Shown here: one piece after another, positions 52,248-61,825 of the stretch | Layout of the letters: every line of letters begins with the position of its first letter | Numbering within the stretch: position 1 is the stretch's first letter | Origin: Mucilaginibacter rubeus | GTDB lineage: Bacteria; Bacteroidota; Bacteroidia; Sphingobacteriales; Sphingobacteriaceae | DNA length: 64,000 nucleotides | Direction: 5' to 3' | NCBI RefSeq assembly: GCF_003286415.2 | Contig: NZ_CP043450.1 | Span: 3,844,001 to 3,908,000 of the forward strand | Program-made: the position numbers and the translations under genes | The notes under the pieces: model-generated | The model's database searches: none | Told to the model about the DNA's origin: nothing | The model's input: only the letters and a program-made list of their open reading frames with translations

Positions 52248-52331
52248 GCGTCATTGCGAGGCACGAAGCAATCCCCGATCTGCAGAGCGACTCTGTATAG
52301 TTTGGGATTTCTTCGTGCCTCGCAATGACGC
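52248..52331. repeat. GTCATTGCGAGG-family inverted repeat, copy 3
   Basis: 21-bp perfect inverted arms at 52248-52268 and 52311-52331 (core CATTGCGAGGCACGAAG). A partial start of the same unit (GCGTCATTGC) is at about 52160. It separates the sigma gene from the rhamnose mutarotase gene. Confidence 0.88.
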
Positions 52332-52379
52332 CTTTTTTGCTTTTGAAGTATTTGAATGATAATTATTCCGGCAGCAACA

Positions 52380-52694
52380 TTACAAGAGAAAAAACACCTC
52401 TTTTAAAGGGGTGCTTACCGGCGAATGGTCAGGATTGGTATCCATAATATCGGCCATGTATAACCACCACTTTTTCATGATCGGACTATCCGGTAAATGG
52501 CCAAGGGCTTGCTCATCTTCAACGTCCATCACCCCAAAAAGCAGGTGCGTATCCTCATCTAAAAAAATAGAATAGTTACTGATGCCAACATCCTTAAGCA
52601 AGCTGCTTAACTCGGGCCAGATGGCATCGTGCCGGGCCCTGTATTCAGCCGCTTTACCTTCGTGAAGTTTCATTTTGAACGCTACTCTCGCCAT
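52380..52694 (-). CDS. rhaM: L-rhamnose mutarotase
   Basis: 104 residues, exact family length. MARVAFKMKLHEGKAAEYRA, HDAIWPELSSLLKDVGISNYSI and PIMKKWWLYMADIMDTNPDHSP are the RhaM hallmarks. It interconverts alpha and beta L-rhamnopyranose for uptake or isomerisation. As the last gene of the polysaccharide utilisation locus, 10 bp after the GH35 gene, it shows that L-rhamnose is one of the released sugars. Confidence 0.93.
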   Translation of the reverse strand: MARVAFKMKLHEGKAAEYRARHDAIWPELSSLLKDVGISNYSIFLDEDTHLLFGVMDVEDEQALGHLPDSPIMKKWWLYMADIMDTNPDHSPVSTPLKEVFFLL

Positions 52695-52704
52695 GGTAAT
52701 GATA

Positions 52705-54534
52705 TTATGGGTTTAATTTATCTAATATCGGTTTATCTAATCCTGATAACTGATTTACTTCGGGTTTTAACAACTCAAGTACCTCAACATTATTATAACC
52801 TTTCTTTAACCACTCAACCGGCAGGTATAAGGTTTGCTGCGGACCAATACCCCAGTACCGGCCCAAATTATGACCGTTTACCCATACCACACCCTTACCC
52901 CAATTGCTCATATCAAGATAAGTATCGCCTACTTTATCCAGCGTAAATCCGCCTTTTCTGATCACGGGCGATTGCGCATTTTGCTTCGCTGCGGAAAATT
53001 TAACCGCGCTTAGATCATGAAACGGCAATGAGTACATTTTCCAATGCTGCAATTCGGTTCCATTTAAAAGCGCTTTTTCTGTGATCCCTTTTTTATTCTG
53101 CAAAAGATACTTGCCAAAATTGATACGGCCCAGGTTTTCTACCAAAACATCAAGCGTTACTTTGCCGGCAGGTAATTTTAAGTACAGGCTATCCTGGTTA
53201 AGCCTGCGGTCGAGCGTACCTACATTTTTACCGTTTATCATAATCACCGCATAGTCCCTAAGCTCTTTAAACTTAAGTTGCCCACTCTTGTTTCCGTTTA
53301 AAACAGTCCGGTACAGCACAAAACCGTAGTCCTGGTGCAGATCTTCAAAAGTGAGGGGACTAATATTTTCTTTAGCCACAGGTAACGTATTTAATAAACT
53401 CACCGATTGCGTTAATTTAAAGGCAGGTATTACGATGGTCGGTTTAGCCGCAGGGACCTCAGGCAGTTGCGTGCCAGCAGGTAAATGCTTTTGAATTGCC
53501 TGCCTAAACCGCGTGAATTTTGGCGTGGCGTTCCCGGCCTCATCCAACGGGGCATCATAATCATAACTGCTTGTCTGCGGTTCATATGGTGAAGTATCCT
53601 TAAAATTGGCTCCATTCATAAACGCGCGGGTTGTGCCTCCGTGAAACATATACATGTTGATGGAGATACCCGCAGCCAGTACAGAATCAAGCCGGCCCGC
53701 ATAGCGCTCGGCAGGAACGGTATGATGAGCAGTTCCCCACCAATCAAACCAGGCCGGATACCACTCTGCTATATAATATGGCCCTTTACCATTATGATTT
53801 TCATTAATGATCTTTTTCACTTTAGCAGGATCGTCCAGACCGTTAACGGCAGGCAGTAATCCCGGCAAATGCCCGTTTACCAAATCCGGGGCAGGATCGC
53901 AAGTGTACAGCAGCCCGTCAAAACCAGCTTCTTTAAAGAACTTTTGGTTGATAGCGAGGTATTCCTTATCGCTGCCATAAGAGCCGTACTCATTTTCGAT
54001 TTGCACCATCAGAATGTTACCGCCATGATTTATCTGCAGCGGGGCCAATTGCTTGCCAACCTCTTTAATATAGCTTTGATACTCCTTAAGATATTGCGCT
54101 TCCTTGCTACGCACCTCAAGGCCTTTTTCGTTTTGCAGCCAGTAAGGATATCCCCCAAACTCCCACTCTGCACATACATACGGGCTTGGGCGAAGTATTA
54201 CCCACAGGCCTTCCTGTTGGGCTATGCGCACAAATTCGGCCACATCATTATTACCGGTAAAGTCAAACTTCCCTTTTTGCGGCTCGTGCAGGTTCCAGAA
54301 CACGTAAGTGCCGATGGTATTTAAGCCCATGGCCTTAGCCATTTTCATGCGTGCGCGCCAGGCCTCGCGTGGTACACGGGGATAATGCATTTCGCCCGAG
54401 ATCATCTGGAATGGTTTCCCGTCCAGCAGAAAAGCCTCATCGCCAAGCGCGAATGTATGTTTAGGTGCCTGGCAAAAACCGGTTATGCCCAGGCTCAAAA
54501 AAAGTGTTAAAAATGATAAAATAGTTTTTTTCAT
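52705..54534 (-). CDS. GH35 family beta-galactosidase, secreted
   Basis: 609 residues with a signal peptide (ending GFCQA). The GH35 barrel shows FQMISGEMHYPRVPREAWRA, NTIGTYVFWNLHEP, the acid/base in VQIENEYGSYG (Glu near 182) and the nucleophile in YIAEWYPAWFDWWG. A C-terminal beta-sandwich (WVNGHNLGRYWGIGPQQTLY) closes the protein. It should remove terminal beta-galactose in the periplasm. It starts 9 bp after the GH2 gene ends and precedes rhaM by 10 bp. Confidence 0.94.
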   Translation of the reverse strand: MKKTILSFLTLFLSLGITGFCQAPKHTFALGDEAFLLDGKPFQMISGEMHYPRVPREAWRARMKMAKAMGLNTIGTYVFWNLHEPQKGKFDFTGNNDVAEFVRIAQQEGLWVILRPSPYVCAEWEFGGYPYWLQNEKGLEVRSKEAQYLKEYQSYIKEVGKQLAPLQINHGGNILMVQIENEYGSYGSDKEYLAINQKFFKEAGFDGLLYTCDPAPDLVNGHLPGLLPAVNGLDDPAKVKKIINENHNGKGPYYIAEWYPAWFDWWGTAHHTVPAERYAGRLDSVLAAGISINMYMFHGGTTRAFMNGANFKDTSPYEPQTSSYDYDAPLDEAGNATPKFTRFRQAIQKHLPAGTQLPEVPAAKPTIVIPAFKLTQSVSLLNTLPVAKENISPLTFEDLHQDYGFVLYRTVLNGNKSGQLKFKELRDYAVIMINGKNVGTLDRRLNQDSLYLKLPAGKVTLDVLVENLGRINFGKYLLQNKKGITEKALLNGTELQHWKMYSLPFHDLSAVKFSAAKQNAQSPVIRKGGFTLDKVGDTYLDMSNWGKGVVWVNGHNLGRYWGIGPQQTLYLPVEWLKKGYNNVEVLELLKPEVNQLSGLDKPILDKLNP

Positions 54535-54543
54535 CGCGGTTGG

Positions 54544-56397
54544 CTATCGGTTCAGCGCTTCCGCGCTTTTTTGTTTGTAATAGTTTTGAAGAATATAAAA
54601 TGCTTTCTTTTTATTGCCTTTATCATCATATAACCCTTTACGGTTCCAGCCTTCCTGGTAAAGCGGGTTATTACGTTTTGGCGACCGGAAATCGGCCATT
54701 ACCCATGGCGATAAGCCTACAAAATTTGCAGGCATCCGTTTAAACATGGCCACCTGTTCTTTAAAATACCATTCCTGGTACTCCTCGCTAAAGCGGGTCA
54801 ATGAATCGGCATGAAAACCGGTTTTAGCCTCTGCTCCGGTTTCGCTGATAAACAGCGGTTTATTATACGGTGTGCTCCAGTTGGTAGTACGGCATTTATC
54901 AGGCGAGCCGCCATACCAGCCAAGGTATTCGTTAAAGGCAACAAGGTCAACAAACTCACCCAGCGGATCATCTACCACATTCACATCCTTACCCGAACTG
55001 TAGTTTACTTCAAGCGCTGCCGATACCAGGCGCGTATCATCCAGTTGCTTGGCCCTGATAATCAAGTTATGCATAAAATTGGTGCGCGTTGGGCTAACAG
55101 GCGTTTCGTTCCCTACCGACCAGATAATGATACTGGCGCGGTTATGATCGCGGGTGATCATTTCATTTAGCTGCGCCTTTGCCTTTTCAAGTACCGGGGC
55201 GTTGCCAAAGTCAATAGTCCAGTAAACCGGGATCTCCGACCAAACCATAATACCCAGCGAGTCGGCCAGGCGGGTTATTTTTTCATCGTGCGGATAATGT
55301 GCCAGCCTAACCATATTGCAGCCCAGTTCATGCGCTTGGTTTAGCAGTTGTTCGGCATCCTGCTGGCTGTAAGCTCTCCTTACTTCCTGCGGTATTTCTC
55401 CGTGGATACAGATCCCCCGCAAAAACACAGGCTTACCGTTTAACAACAGCTGCGGCCCACGAGCCTCAATAGTGCGGAAGCCGATCTTATCTTCTGTTTT
55501 ATCGGAACTGGTGCTTACAATAACCTTATACAGCTTAGGTGTTTCCGGCGACCATAACTGAACCTTGGGTAATTTAAAGCTCAACTGGGTAAGTGCGCCT
55601 GTAGCAGCAAACTGTTTACTAAACTTAAGCTCGGGTATTTGAACAGTGATATTTTGAGCAGATGCCGGGATATCGTTTAATTTAACCCATCCGCTAACTT
55701 CTGGCTGTTTACCAATTGCCTGACCATTAACAGGCTTTTTAAGCTGGATCACAAAATCGCGGATATAAGTTGCCGGCACTTCAACCAGCTTTACATCGCG
55801 GGTAATGCCCCCGTAATTCCACCAATCGGTATTAAGGGTAGGCACTTCGTCGGCGTAGCGTTTATTATCAACCTTAACCACCAATAAATTATCCTTGTCC
55901 TTAAGCAATCCGGCCGGAACTTCGAAGTTAAATGGCGTAAAACCTCCTTTATGCATCCCCAGTTTTTTACCGTTCAGGTACACATCCGCACGATAATTTA
56001 CAGCTCCGAAATAGATGTACTGTTTACATTCATTTGCCGGCTTAGCATAGTCAAATGATTTTTTATACCAGATGGTGCCCTCGTAATAAGTAAACTCGGG
56101 CTTTTGATGGTTCCAGTCACCGGGCACATCAATACTATACTTGTCAATATAACCGTGCTCCTTTTTCTCGGATTTATTGGCTGGGATGCCGCTATTCCAG
56201 TAAGCATCGCCGTTCTTCTCGTTAAGCTCCTTGTAACGGTAATCATAAAACCCCGTTTCGTACGGGTCAACAATATATTGCCACTTACCATTCAAATCAA
56301 GCGATTTACGACTTTGAATATTGGTGATCAGGCTGTCCTGTGCGGCTACCTTACCGGCAATGAACAGCAGGCAGCATAAGCTTATGAAATTTCGCAT
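54544..56397 (-). CDS. GH2 family beta-glucuronidase or beta-galactosidase, secreted
   Basis: About 617 residues from ATG 56397 (MRNFISLCCLLFIAGKVAAQ). The jelly-roll domain (SLDLNGKWQYIVDP, YYEGTIWYKKSFD, YLNGKKLGMHKGGFTPF) is followed by the immunoglobulin-like and the TIM barrel domains with GICIHGEIPQ, HYPHDEKITRLADSLGIMVW, the acid/base in IIWSVGNETPVSP and the nucleophile in FISETGAEAKTG. Without the substrate pocket I cannot choose between GlcA and Gal. The gene begins 1 bp after the GH43 gene ends. Confidence 0.9.
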   Translation of the reverse strand: MRNFISLCCLLFIAGKVAAQDSLITNIQSRKSLDLNGKWQYIVDPYETGFYDYRYKELNEKNGDAYWNSGIPANKSEKKEHGYIDKYSIDVPGDWNHQKPEFTYYEGTIWYKKSFDYAKPANECKQYIYFGAVNYRADVYLNGKKLGMHKGGFTPFNFEVPAGLLKDKDNLLVVKVDNKRYADEVPTLNTDWWNYGGITRDVKLVEVPATYIRDFVIQLKKPVNGQAIGKQPEVSGWVKLNDIPASAQNITVQIPELKFSKQFAATGALTQLSFKLPKVQLWSPETPKLYKVIVSTSSDKTEDKIGFRTIEARGPQLLLNGKPVFLRGICIHGEIPQEVRRAYSQQDAEQLLNQAHELGCNMVRLAHYPHDEKITRLADSLGIMVWSEIPVYWTIDFGNAPVLEKAKAQLNEMITRDHNRASIIIWSVGNETPVSPTRTNFMHNLIIRAKQLDDTRLVSAALEVNYSSGKDVNVVDDPLGEFVDLVAFNEYLGWYGGSPDKCRTTNWSTPYNKPLFISETGAEAKTGFHADSLTRFSEEYQEWYFKEQVAMFKRMPANFVGLSPWVMADFRSPKRNNPLYQEGWNRKGLYDDKGNKKKAFYILQNYYKQKSAEALNR

Positions 56398-56398
56398 G

Positions 56399-57505
56399 TT
56401 ATTTCTTAAATACATCCAGGTTCCAGTTGTCTGTCCAGTTTATTTCAATATCGTTGCCCTTAAAGTTGATCGGCAGCCACAGGTAACGGCCGTCAATAGC
56501 ATCTTTAGGTGTCCATTTATCGGCTATAAATATGAAAGCATCTTTTTTACCCGCCACAGGCAGCACATGGGTGCTTTGACCACCATAAGTAATTTGACTA
56601 TCCGGACCCTGGCATGGGTTTCCGTGGTAAGTCCATGGCCCCCAGATTGATTTAGCACTGAACCAGCGGGCAGCATTAGGCGCCCATCCGGTACAACCAG
56701 AACCAATCATGTAATAAATTCCGTTGCGCTTAAATAAGGCAGGCGCTTCGGTTTGGTGACCAATGTATATGCGGATAAACTTACCGTTGTGACCAGTATA
56801 ATCAGGTGTTAACTCGGCAAGGTCAAGCGTAAAGTTTTCTTCGGACGAGAACACATGGTAAGCTTTGCCATCATCATCAACAAAAACGGTCATATCCCTG
56901 GCCATTTGGCCGCCCGGCAAATCGCGGCAAAAAAAGCCATCGCTTTTATTAGCCGGATTAACACAGTTCACTTTATCGGCTTCAGGAGTAAGCGCCGGGT
57001 AAAACGGCATCTGCCCAGGATTTGGGCGATAGCTTTTAATGAATTTATAAGGGCCGGTCACCTTATCGCTTATGGCAACTCCCGCACGGGCAGCGCTGTA
57101 GCCCTTACCTAACAGCTCCAGGTGGAACCACATTACATACTTCTTAGTTTTTTTATTATAAACAACTTTAGGCCGTTCCAAAATGCAGCCTTTGGCAATA
57201 TCATTAGTGGTATCTGGTGAAACACTCAGGGAAATCCCTTCATCCTTCCAGTTGTACAAATCTTTTGACGAGTAGCAATGAACCCCAACCATTGCGCGGT
57301 TGCCGGCGTCGCCTGCAATCTTGTGTTCGCCAAACCAATAATAAACCCCATTATTATACAGTATGCCGCCACCATGCGCGTTAATGTGCACCCCTTTATC
57401 ATCGGGCCAGATAGCTCCTGGACTAAAACTGCTCAGTTTGGTTTGTGCGCGGCCGATGATGCTTAGCAGCAAAAAAGCCGGCAATAAAAAGCGATAGTAT
57501 TTCAT
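56399..57505 (-). CDS. GH43 family hydrolase, exo-galactanase-like
   Basis: 368 residues with a signal peptide (ending GRAQ). The five-bladed propeller typical of GH43 is evident: INAHGGGILYNNGVYYWFGEHK, CYSSKDLYNWKDEGISL, RPKVVYNKKTKKYVMWFH and GSGCTGWAPNAARWF. The HAHGG-type start is seen in GH43 subfamilies that include exo-beta-1,3-galactanases. In the context of GH35, GH2 and rhaM this suggests removal of galactose from arabinogalactan side chains. Subfamily assignment is inferred. Confidence 0.82.
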   Translation of the reverse strand: MKYYRFLLPAFLLLSIIGRAQTKLSSFSPGAIWPDDKGVHINAHGGGILYNNGVYYWFGEHKIAGDAGNRAMVGVHCYSSKDLYNWKDEGISLSVSPDTTNDIAKGCILERPKVVYNKKTKKYVMWFHLELLGKGYSAARAGVAISDKVTGPYKFIKSYRPNPGQMPFYPALTPEADKVNCVNPANKSDGFFCRDLPGGQMARDMTVFVDDDGKAYHVFSSEENFTLDLAELTPDYTGHNGKFIRIYIGHQTEAPALFKRNGIYYMIGSGCTGWAPNAARWFSAKSIWGPWTYHGNPCQGPDSQITYGGQSTHVLPVAGKKDAFIFIADKWTPKDAIDGRYLWLPINFKGNDIEINWTDNWNLDVFKK

Positions 57506-57520
57506 ATAAAGATGTTTATG

Positions 57521-58756
57521 TTATTTTCTGATATCAAGTGCATGATCGGCAGGTGCATCCTGCCCGCTCCAAATTTTCACGGCTGTCCATGGTTCATCTG
57601 CATCAGCCCAGAACGGATCGGTTTCGGGCAAGCCTAATGGCACAAAAGCGTTAGCGCAGAAATACAGGCTGCCAGTTGTGATATAAAAATCGGCCAGACC
57701 GGGCTGTTTGCCATATAAACCCATATTAAGCCAGCCATCGGCAGTAAAAGTTTGAGGCGCGCCTAATGTTTTTTTGATCATGGCTGTCAACGCGCACCTT
57801 ACCTGTGCAGGTTTCAGATTTTCAGGCAATTGTTTTTTGTAGGCGATATTGGCTAAGTGATGAAAAGCGCCGCCACGGTAAACAATTGAGCGGCCAATTG
57901 CCGGGTAACTGCCATCAGCATTAATAAGGCGCTCGAGTACTTCGGCATAACGCTGGCCTACGGCTAACTCGCGCTGCAATTCACGTGTATAATTTTTCTT
58001 TTTAGCGTTAACTTCTTCCAGTATGGTGCTCAGGTTTGGATGGATCACAATGCTGTTATAGTAATCAAGATGAAAGCTCATCCCATCCGAATACATGCCA
58101 TCGCCAACATACCAATGCTCGGTAAATTCGCGAATGCCAAATTCAACCCTCACCGGATCGTATCCCAAATCATACTTACAAAAAAATGCTTCTATCATCC
58201 CCGAAAACAAGATCCAGTTAGAGTAAACCGGTACAGTTTCACGGGTAGTTTTCATTACATCAACCACCTGTTTTTTGGTAGTTTCATCAAGATGCTCCCA
58301 CAACCAGGGGCTCCTTACCAATGCAAAAGCTACAAATGAAGCATCCACCAATGGCTGTCCGCCCTTCCATTCCAGGTAATCCTTTGCCTGCGGGTTAACC
58401 GCATTCGCGATTGCCTTTAACGACCACTCCCTGTACTGTTCACGAAGTTTCACTTCAGCAGCATCCCCACCTTCTAACTGTAACCAGGGTGCTATTCCGC
58501 TTAATGTGCGACCAAAAGCTTCCAGATACCCCACTTTTGCCCGACTTTCTTTATTGTCGATCTTATCGGATAATCGCATAGGCATTTTTTCCTTAAGCTG
58601 ATCGGCAGCAAGGTTGCTGATCACCGGGCGGGCTACCTTATCCATGTAGCTTAGCCACAATTTTCTGTCAGATATCTGAGAGGTTTTTTTATTGCTTTGA
58701 GCCGATGCACAAAACGGGATGCTTAGTAATAAGAAGTAAATTATGAGCTTTTTCAT
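57521..58756 (-). CDS. DUF2264 protein, probable GH154-type beta-glucuronidase
   Basis: 411 residues with a signal peptide (ending CASAQ). RTLSGIAPWLQLEGGD, QPLVDASFVAFAL, GDGMYSDGMSFHLDYYNSIV and YPAIGRSIVYRGGAFHHLAN are characteristic DUF2264 text; the fold is an alpha/alpha toroid. As far as I recall DUF2264 has been classed as GH154 after a beta-glucuronidase of Bacteroides acting on arabinogalactan. The neighbours (GH43, BNR propeller, rhaM) fit that role. Function inferred. Confidence 0.78.
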   Translation of the reverse strand: MKKLIIYFLLLSIPFCASAQSNKKTSQISDRKLWLSYMDKVARPVISNLAADQLKEKMPMRLSDKIDNKESRAKVGYLEAFGRTLSGIAPWLQLEGGDAAEVKLREQYREWSLKAIANAVNPQAKDYLEWKGGQPLVDASFVAFALVRSPWLWEHLDETTKKQVVDVMKTTRETVPVYSNWILFSGMIEAFFCKYDLGYDPVRVEFGIREFTEHWYVGDGMYSDGMSFHLDYYNSIVIHPNLSTILEEVNAKKKNYTRELQRELAVGQRYAEVLERLINADGSYPAIGRSIVYRGGAFHHLANIAYKKQLPENLKPAQVRCALTAMIKKTLGAPQTFTADGWLNMGLYGKQPGLADFYITTGSLYFCANAFVPLGLPETDPFWADADEPWTAVKIWSGQDAPADHALDIRK

Positions 58757-58808
58757 CCGGGCTATTTTTCAGTTGCGTTTTATCAATATTGAGCTTAGTA
58801 ATTAATCT

Positions 58809-60128
58809 TTAAGGCCTCCATTCCAATACCTGCACATTAGCGGGCGGTATGCTGGCTTTCCCTTCACCATCAACCTGGGTCACCTTTTGCACAAACAGAC
58901 TCAGCACTTTCTTATCTTTCCATAGTTCGGTGTCGTAAGTGGGTTCCCACTCCCCTACCGATTCAGAACCCAAATCACTAACCTGCCAGTTTCCACTTTG
59001 CAAATCGGTGTTTACAGCTACAGAAACTTTATCGCCACGTTCGGTATCCCTGAAGATAATGGCTGCAGATTGCTTCCCTCCTTTATCCCAGGCAATAATT
59101 TGCGGGCGCGATATCGGGATCCGTTTGGTGCCTGTACCGCCAAGACTGAATGCCGTTTTCCTGAAACCAAGGCTTGCCGATTGCCAGCTATCGCCGGTTT
59201 TATAAACCATATGGTACTGAGGTATCGCAGTACTGCTATCGCGCCAGTAAGTAGCAATGAAAGGGTTACCCTGATCATTGGCAAACATAGATGTTTGATT
59301 GATGAGCTCGCTGTGCTGTGGTATTCTGCAGGCATATTCTGCATTGGCCGCATTAATTGGCAATGTATATTTTTCGCCGGTAGATTTCTCCCAGGTTAAG
59401 CCGCCATCGTTTGAACGGGCGTAAGACATATCATGATTGCTTGCCACATCCGGTGTTTCGCGCCACACCCAAGAAATATGGATAGTTCCTTTTTTATCGA
59501 TACACATTTGCCAGTAGGCATTGCGTTTACCTTCGCCGTCAATAAGGTTTTGCTGTAAGTTAACCCACTTTTTTGATGCTACGTTATACCTGTTCATCAC
59601 AAGGTTACCATTCCCCGAACCGCCATCGCGATAAACAAACAACAGATCGCCATTAGGTAAACGGTAAAACTCGGGATAACTCACCTTGTTTTCGGCAATG
59701 CCTGTCATGTTTTGTTTTGCCGTTAAAATAAGGCTGCCGGGCTTAATGCTTTTAGCATAATTCAAAGCCTGATTATGATGCCCCCAGGCCACATGCAAAT
59801 AGCCAGCGCCATCTACCATAATACTGATATCCTTATGGGCATCGGCAGCATCAGCTTTATATTGCGTTGTAACAGTTTGCCAGTTAGCCGAACTGCTTTT
59901 TCTTTTAACTAATACCAATACCTGGTCGTTGTTATAATAAGCGGCATATTGTTCGCCCTTAAAAGTAACAAGCGAGTTTTTGCGGAATACAACCGTATTA
60001 ACCGAGTTATTTGCCCATGCCGGGCCGATGGTAGTAGCAGTAACCTTTTCTGTTTGAGCAGATACCATGACAGTACCTCCAAACAGGATACAGATAAAAA
60101 GCAGCGATTTAAAAAGGTATGGCTTCAT
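58809..60128 (-). CDS. BNR_4 propeller protein, GH145-like
   Basis: About 439 residues from ATG 60128 (MKPYLFKSLLFICILFGGTV). The repeats HVAWGHHNQALNYAKS, YPEFYRLPNGDLLFVYRDGG, ISWVWRETPDVASNHDMSYA and SNDGGLTWEKSTGE belong to a seven-bladed BNR_4-type propeller. That family includes GH145 alpha-L-rhamnosidases acting on Rha-GlcA and some polysaccharide lyases. With DUF2264 and rhaM in the same operon, cleavage of Rha-alpha-1,4-GlcA caps is the attractive reading. The paired His in WGHHNQ could be catalytic. Not proven by sequence alone. Confidence 0.72.
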   Translation of the reverse strand: MKPYLFKSLLFICILFGGTVMVSAQTEKVTATTIGPAWANNSVNTVVFRKNSLVTFKGEQYAAYYNNDQVLVLVKRKSSSANWQTVTTQYKADAADAHKDISIMVDGAGYLHVAWGHHNQALNYAKSIKPGSLILTAKQNMTGIAENKVSYPEFYRLPNGDLLFVYRDGGSGNGNLVMNRYNVASKKWVNLQQNLIDGEGKRNAYWQMCIDKKGTIHISWVWRETPDVASNHDMSYARSNDGGLTWEKSTGEKYTLPINAANAEYACRIPQHSELINQTSMFANDQGNPFIATYWRDSSTAIPQYHMVYKTGDSWQSASLGFRKTAFSLGGTGTKRIPISRPQIIAWDKGGKQSAAIIFRDTERGDKVSVAVNTDLQSGNWQVSDLGSESVGEWEPTYDTELWKDKKVLSLFVQKVTQVDGEGKASIPPANVQVLEWRP

Positions 60129-60135
60129 AAATAGT

Positions 60136-60169
60136 AAAAGTAAGGGCAATAACTACTGCCCTTACTTTT
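60136..60169 (-). terminator. Hairpin between susD-like gene and the enzyme genes
   Basis: AAAAGTAAGGGCA (60136-60148) and TGCCCTTACTTTT (60157-60169) form a 13-bp stem with an 8-base loop. It lies 15 bp after the SusD stop at 60184 and 8 bp before the BNR gene's ATG. On either strand it ends in four T, so it probably attenuates readthrough from susCD to the hydrolase genes. Confidence 0.65.
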
Positions 60170-60183
60170 TATTTGTGTTTTAA

Positions 60184-61806
60184 TTAATAACCCGGATTTT
60201 GCTCCAGTACGGCATCTTTATTTAGCTGTATTTCCGATAGCGGAATAGGCAGCAACATATTTTTATCGGCCAAACCAGTTGTAGGATGTTGTGCATCGCC
60301 AGAGTTAAGGCGCAATGAGCGCTCAACCAATGTACCTGTACGCATCAGGGTTTGACGGCGGTTTTCCTCACCGATAAGCTCCCTTGCACGCTCATCTAAC
60401 ACAAAATTAAGCGTCATCTGATCTGCAGTTACTTGTGGTGCATTAGCCCTTGTCCTTAATACATTGATCGAGGTAGCGGCGTCGGCAGTTTTGCCTTGTT
60501 TAACCTGCGCTTCGGCAAGCAGCAGGTAAGTTTCGCCTAAACGCATCATCATAAAATCCTTGATCATAGCATAGCCAAATGTGTCGTTAGGATCAAAAGC
60601 GCCCCATTTAGTAGTACTTGGACAGATCTTATATAAAGTGTCCGGACCAGTAAACGGAACCATTTGGCCATATTTGGCGTTTGTTGGATCATTATAGTAG
60701 TAACGTCTTTTGATACTGTATTGCGAGTTACGCATATCGCCATTTGGATATAAGCCATACAAAACCCAGTTGCTTAACCTAAGCCTGGCAATACCACGGC
60801 CACCTAACGAATCGCAAATTGTCATGCCTGCAATGTTATAGTAAGCAGCACCCCACACCCTGCGTTGCTGGGCATTATCGGTATTACCACCAACTACCGA
60901 GCTTGGGTTTTCCTGTTCCAATACCCAGATGGCTTCGGAGTTGCCTTGTGCACGTCTCTCATTACCGTAAACAAACATATCTGAATAGTAGTCGCCGGTG
61001 CCACCTGCCCTTACACCATAGCGAGCTTTGATTAAACTGAATTTACCGCTGGTAATAACAGCCTGCGCCTGTTGCTCGGCAAGGTCATTTTTACCCATAC
61101 GTAAGTATACCTCGGCCAAAAGCTGCATAGACATATACTTATTGGCACGCCCAACTGGTTTGCCTTGCGCATTTAACTTTGAAGTTCCCGCGTTCAGATC
61201 AGAAAGGTTGGTATTTGCATAGGTAAGATCGCTTACGATCAGGCTATTTACATCATCAATAGATGCACGTGTAAAATTAGTTTTTGGTGCTGTGAGCGGT
61301 GCTGTAACCAACGGAACCTTGCCAAACAAGGTTACCAGGTTGTTATAAGCATATGCCCTGAAAAACTTGGCCTCGGCATCAATAGCACTTTTGCCCTTGG
61401 CACCAAGCTTGGTGTTTGAAGGGTCTTCAACAGAAGCAATAATGATGTTAGCATTATTGATGAGTGAATAATATTTACCCCAGATGTATGACGCAGCACC
61501 ATCTGTTGAGGTAAGCTGGGCATAGTTGTAATAAGGCACTTCAATACCTTGCTGGTTGGCAGTAGCGTTAGCCACATCGGTACCTACCTGCCAAACACTT
61601 GGCCAGCCCTGTGCACTTGAATATGTTAAAATGGTGCTTTCATAGTTATAAAGACCTACGGCCGCAGCCTCAAAACCCAACGAATCATTAAGGGTTAGCG
61701 GAGTATATGATGAATATGGCTTTTCGTCCAGATATGACTTTTTGCAGGATGCAAACGCGGTAATAAGCACTGATATGGAAACCAATATGATTGAATACTT
61801 TTTCAT
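60184..61806 (-). CDS. SusD/RagB family nutrient-binding lipoprotein
   Basis: 540 residues with a lipoprotein signal (VLITAFASCKKSYLDEKPYS). Typical SusD text follows: TDGAASYIWGKYYSLINNAN, AEAKFFRAYAYNNLVTLFGKVPLV, RLGETYLLLAEAQVKQG and a C-terminal NVLRTRANAP with ERARELIGEENRRQTLMRTG. It lies 19 bp after the SusC gene and forms the surface glycan-binding lid of that transporter. Confidence 0.94.
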   Translation of the reverse strand: MKKYSIILVSISVLITAFASCKKSYLDEKPYSSYTPLTLNDSLGFEAAAVGLYNYESTILTYSSAQGWPSVWQVGTDVANATANQQGIEVPYYNYAQLTSTDGAASYIWGKYYSLINNANIIIASVEDPSNTKLGAKGKSAIDAEAKFFRAYAYNNLVTLFGKVPLVTAPLTAPKTNFTRASIDDVNSLIVSDLTYANTNLSDLNAGTSKLNAQGKPVGRANKYMSMQLLAEVYLRMGKNDLAEQQAQAVITSGKFSLIKARYGVRAGGTGDYYSDMFVYGNERRAQGNSEAIWVLEQENPSSVVGGNTDNAQQRRVWGAAYYNIAGMTICDSLGGRGIARLRLSNWVLYGLYPNGDMRNSQYSIKRRYYYNDPTNAKYGQMVPFTGPDTLYKICPSTTKWGAFDPNDTFGYAMIKDFMMMRLGETYLLLAEAQVKQGKTADAATSINVLRTRANAPQVTADQMTLNFVLDERARELIGEENRRQTLMRTGTLVERSLRLNSGDAQHPTTGLADKNMLLPIPLSEIQLNKDAVLEQNPGY

Positions 61807-61825
61807 GTGTTTATGTTTTATCAGT

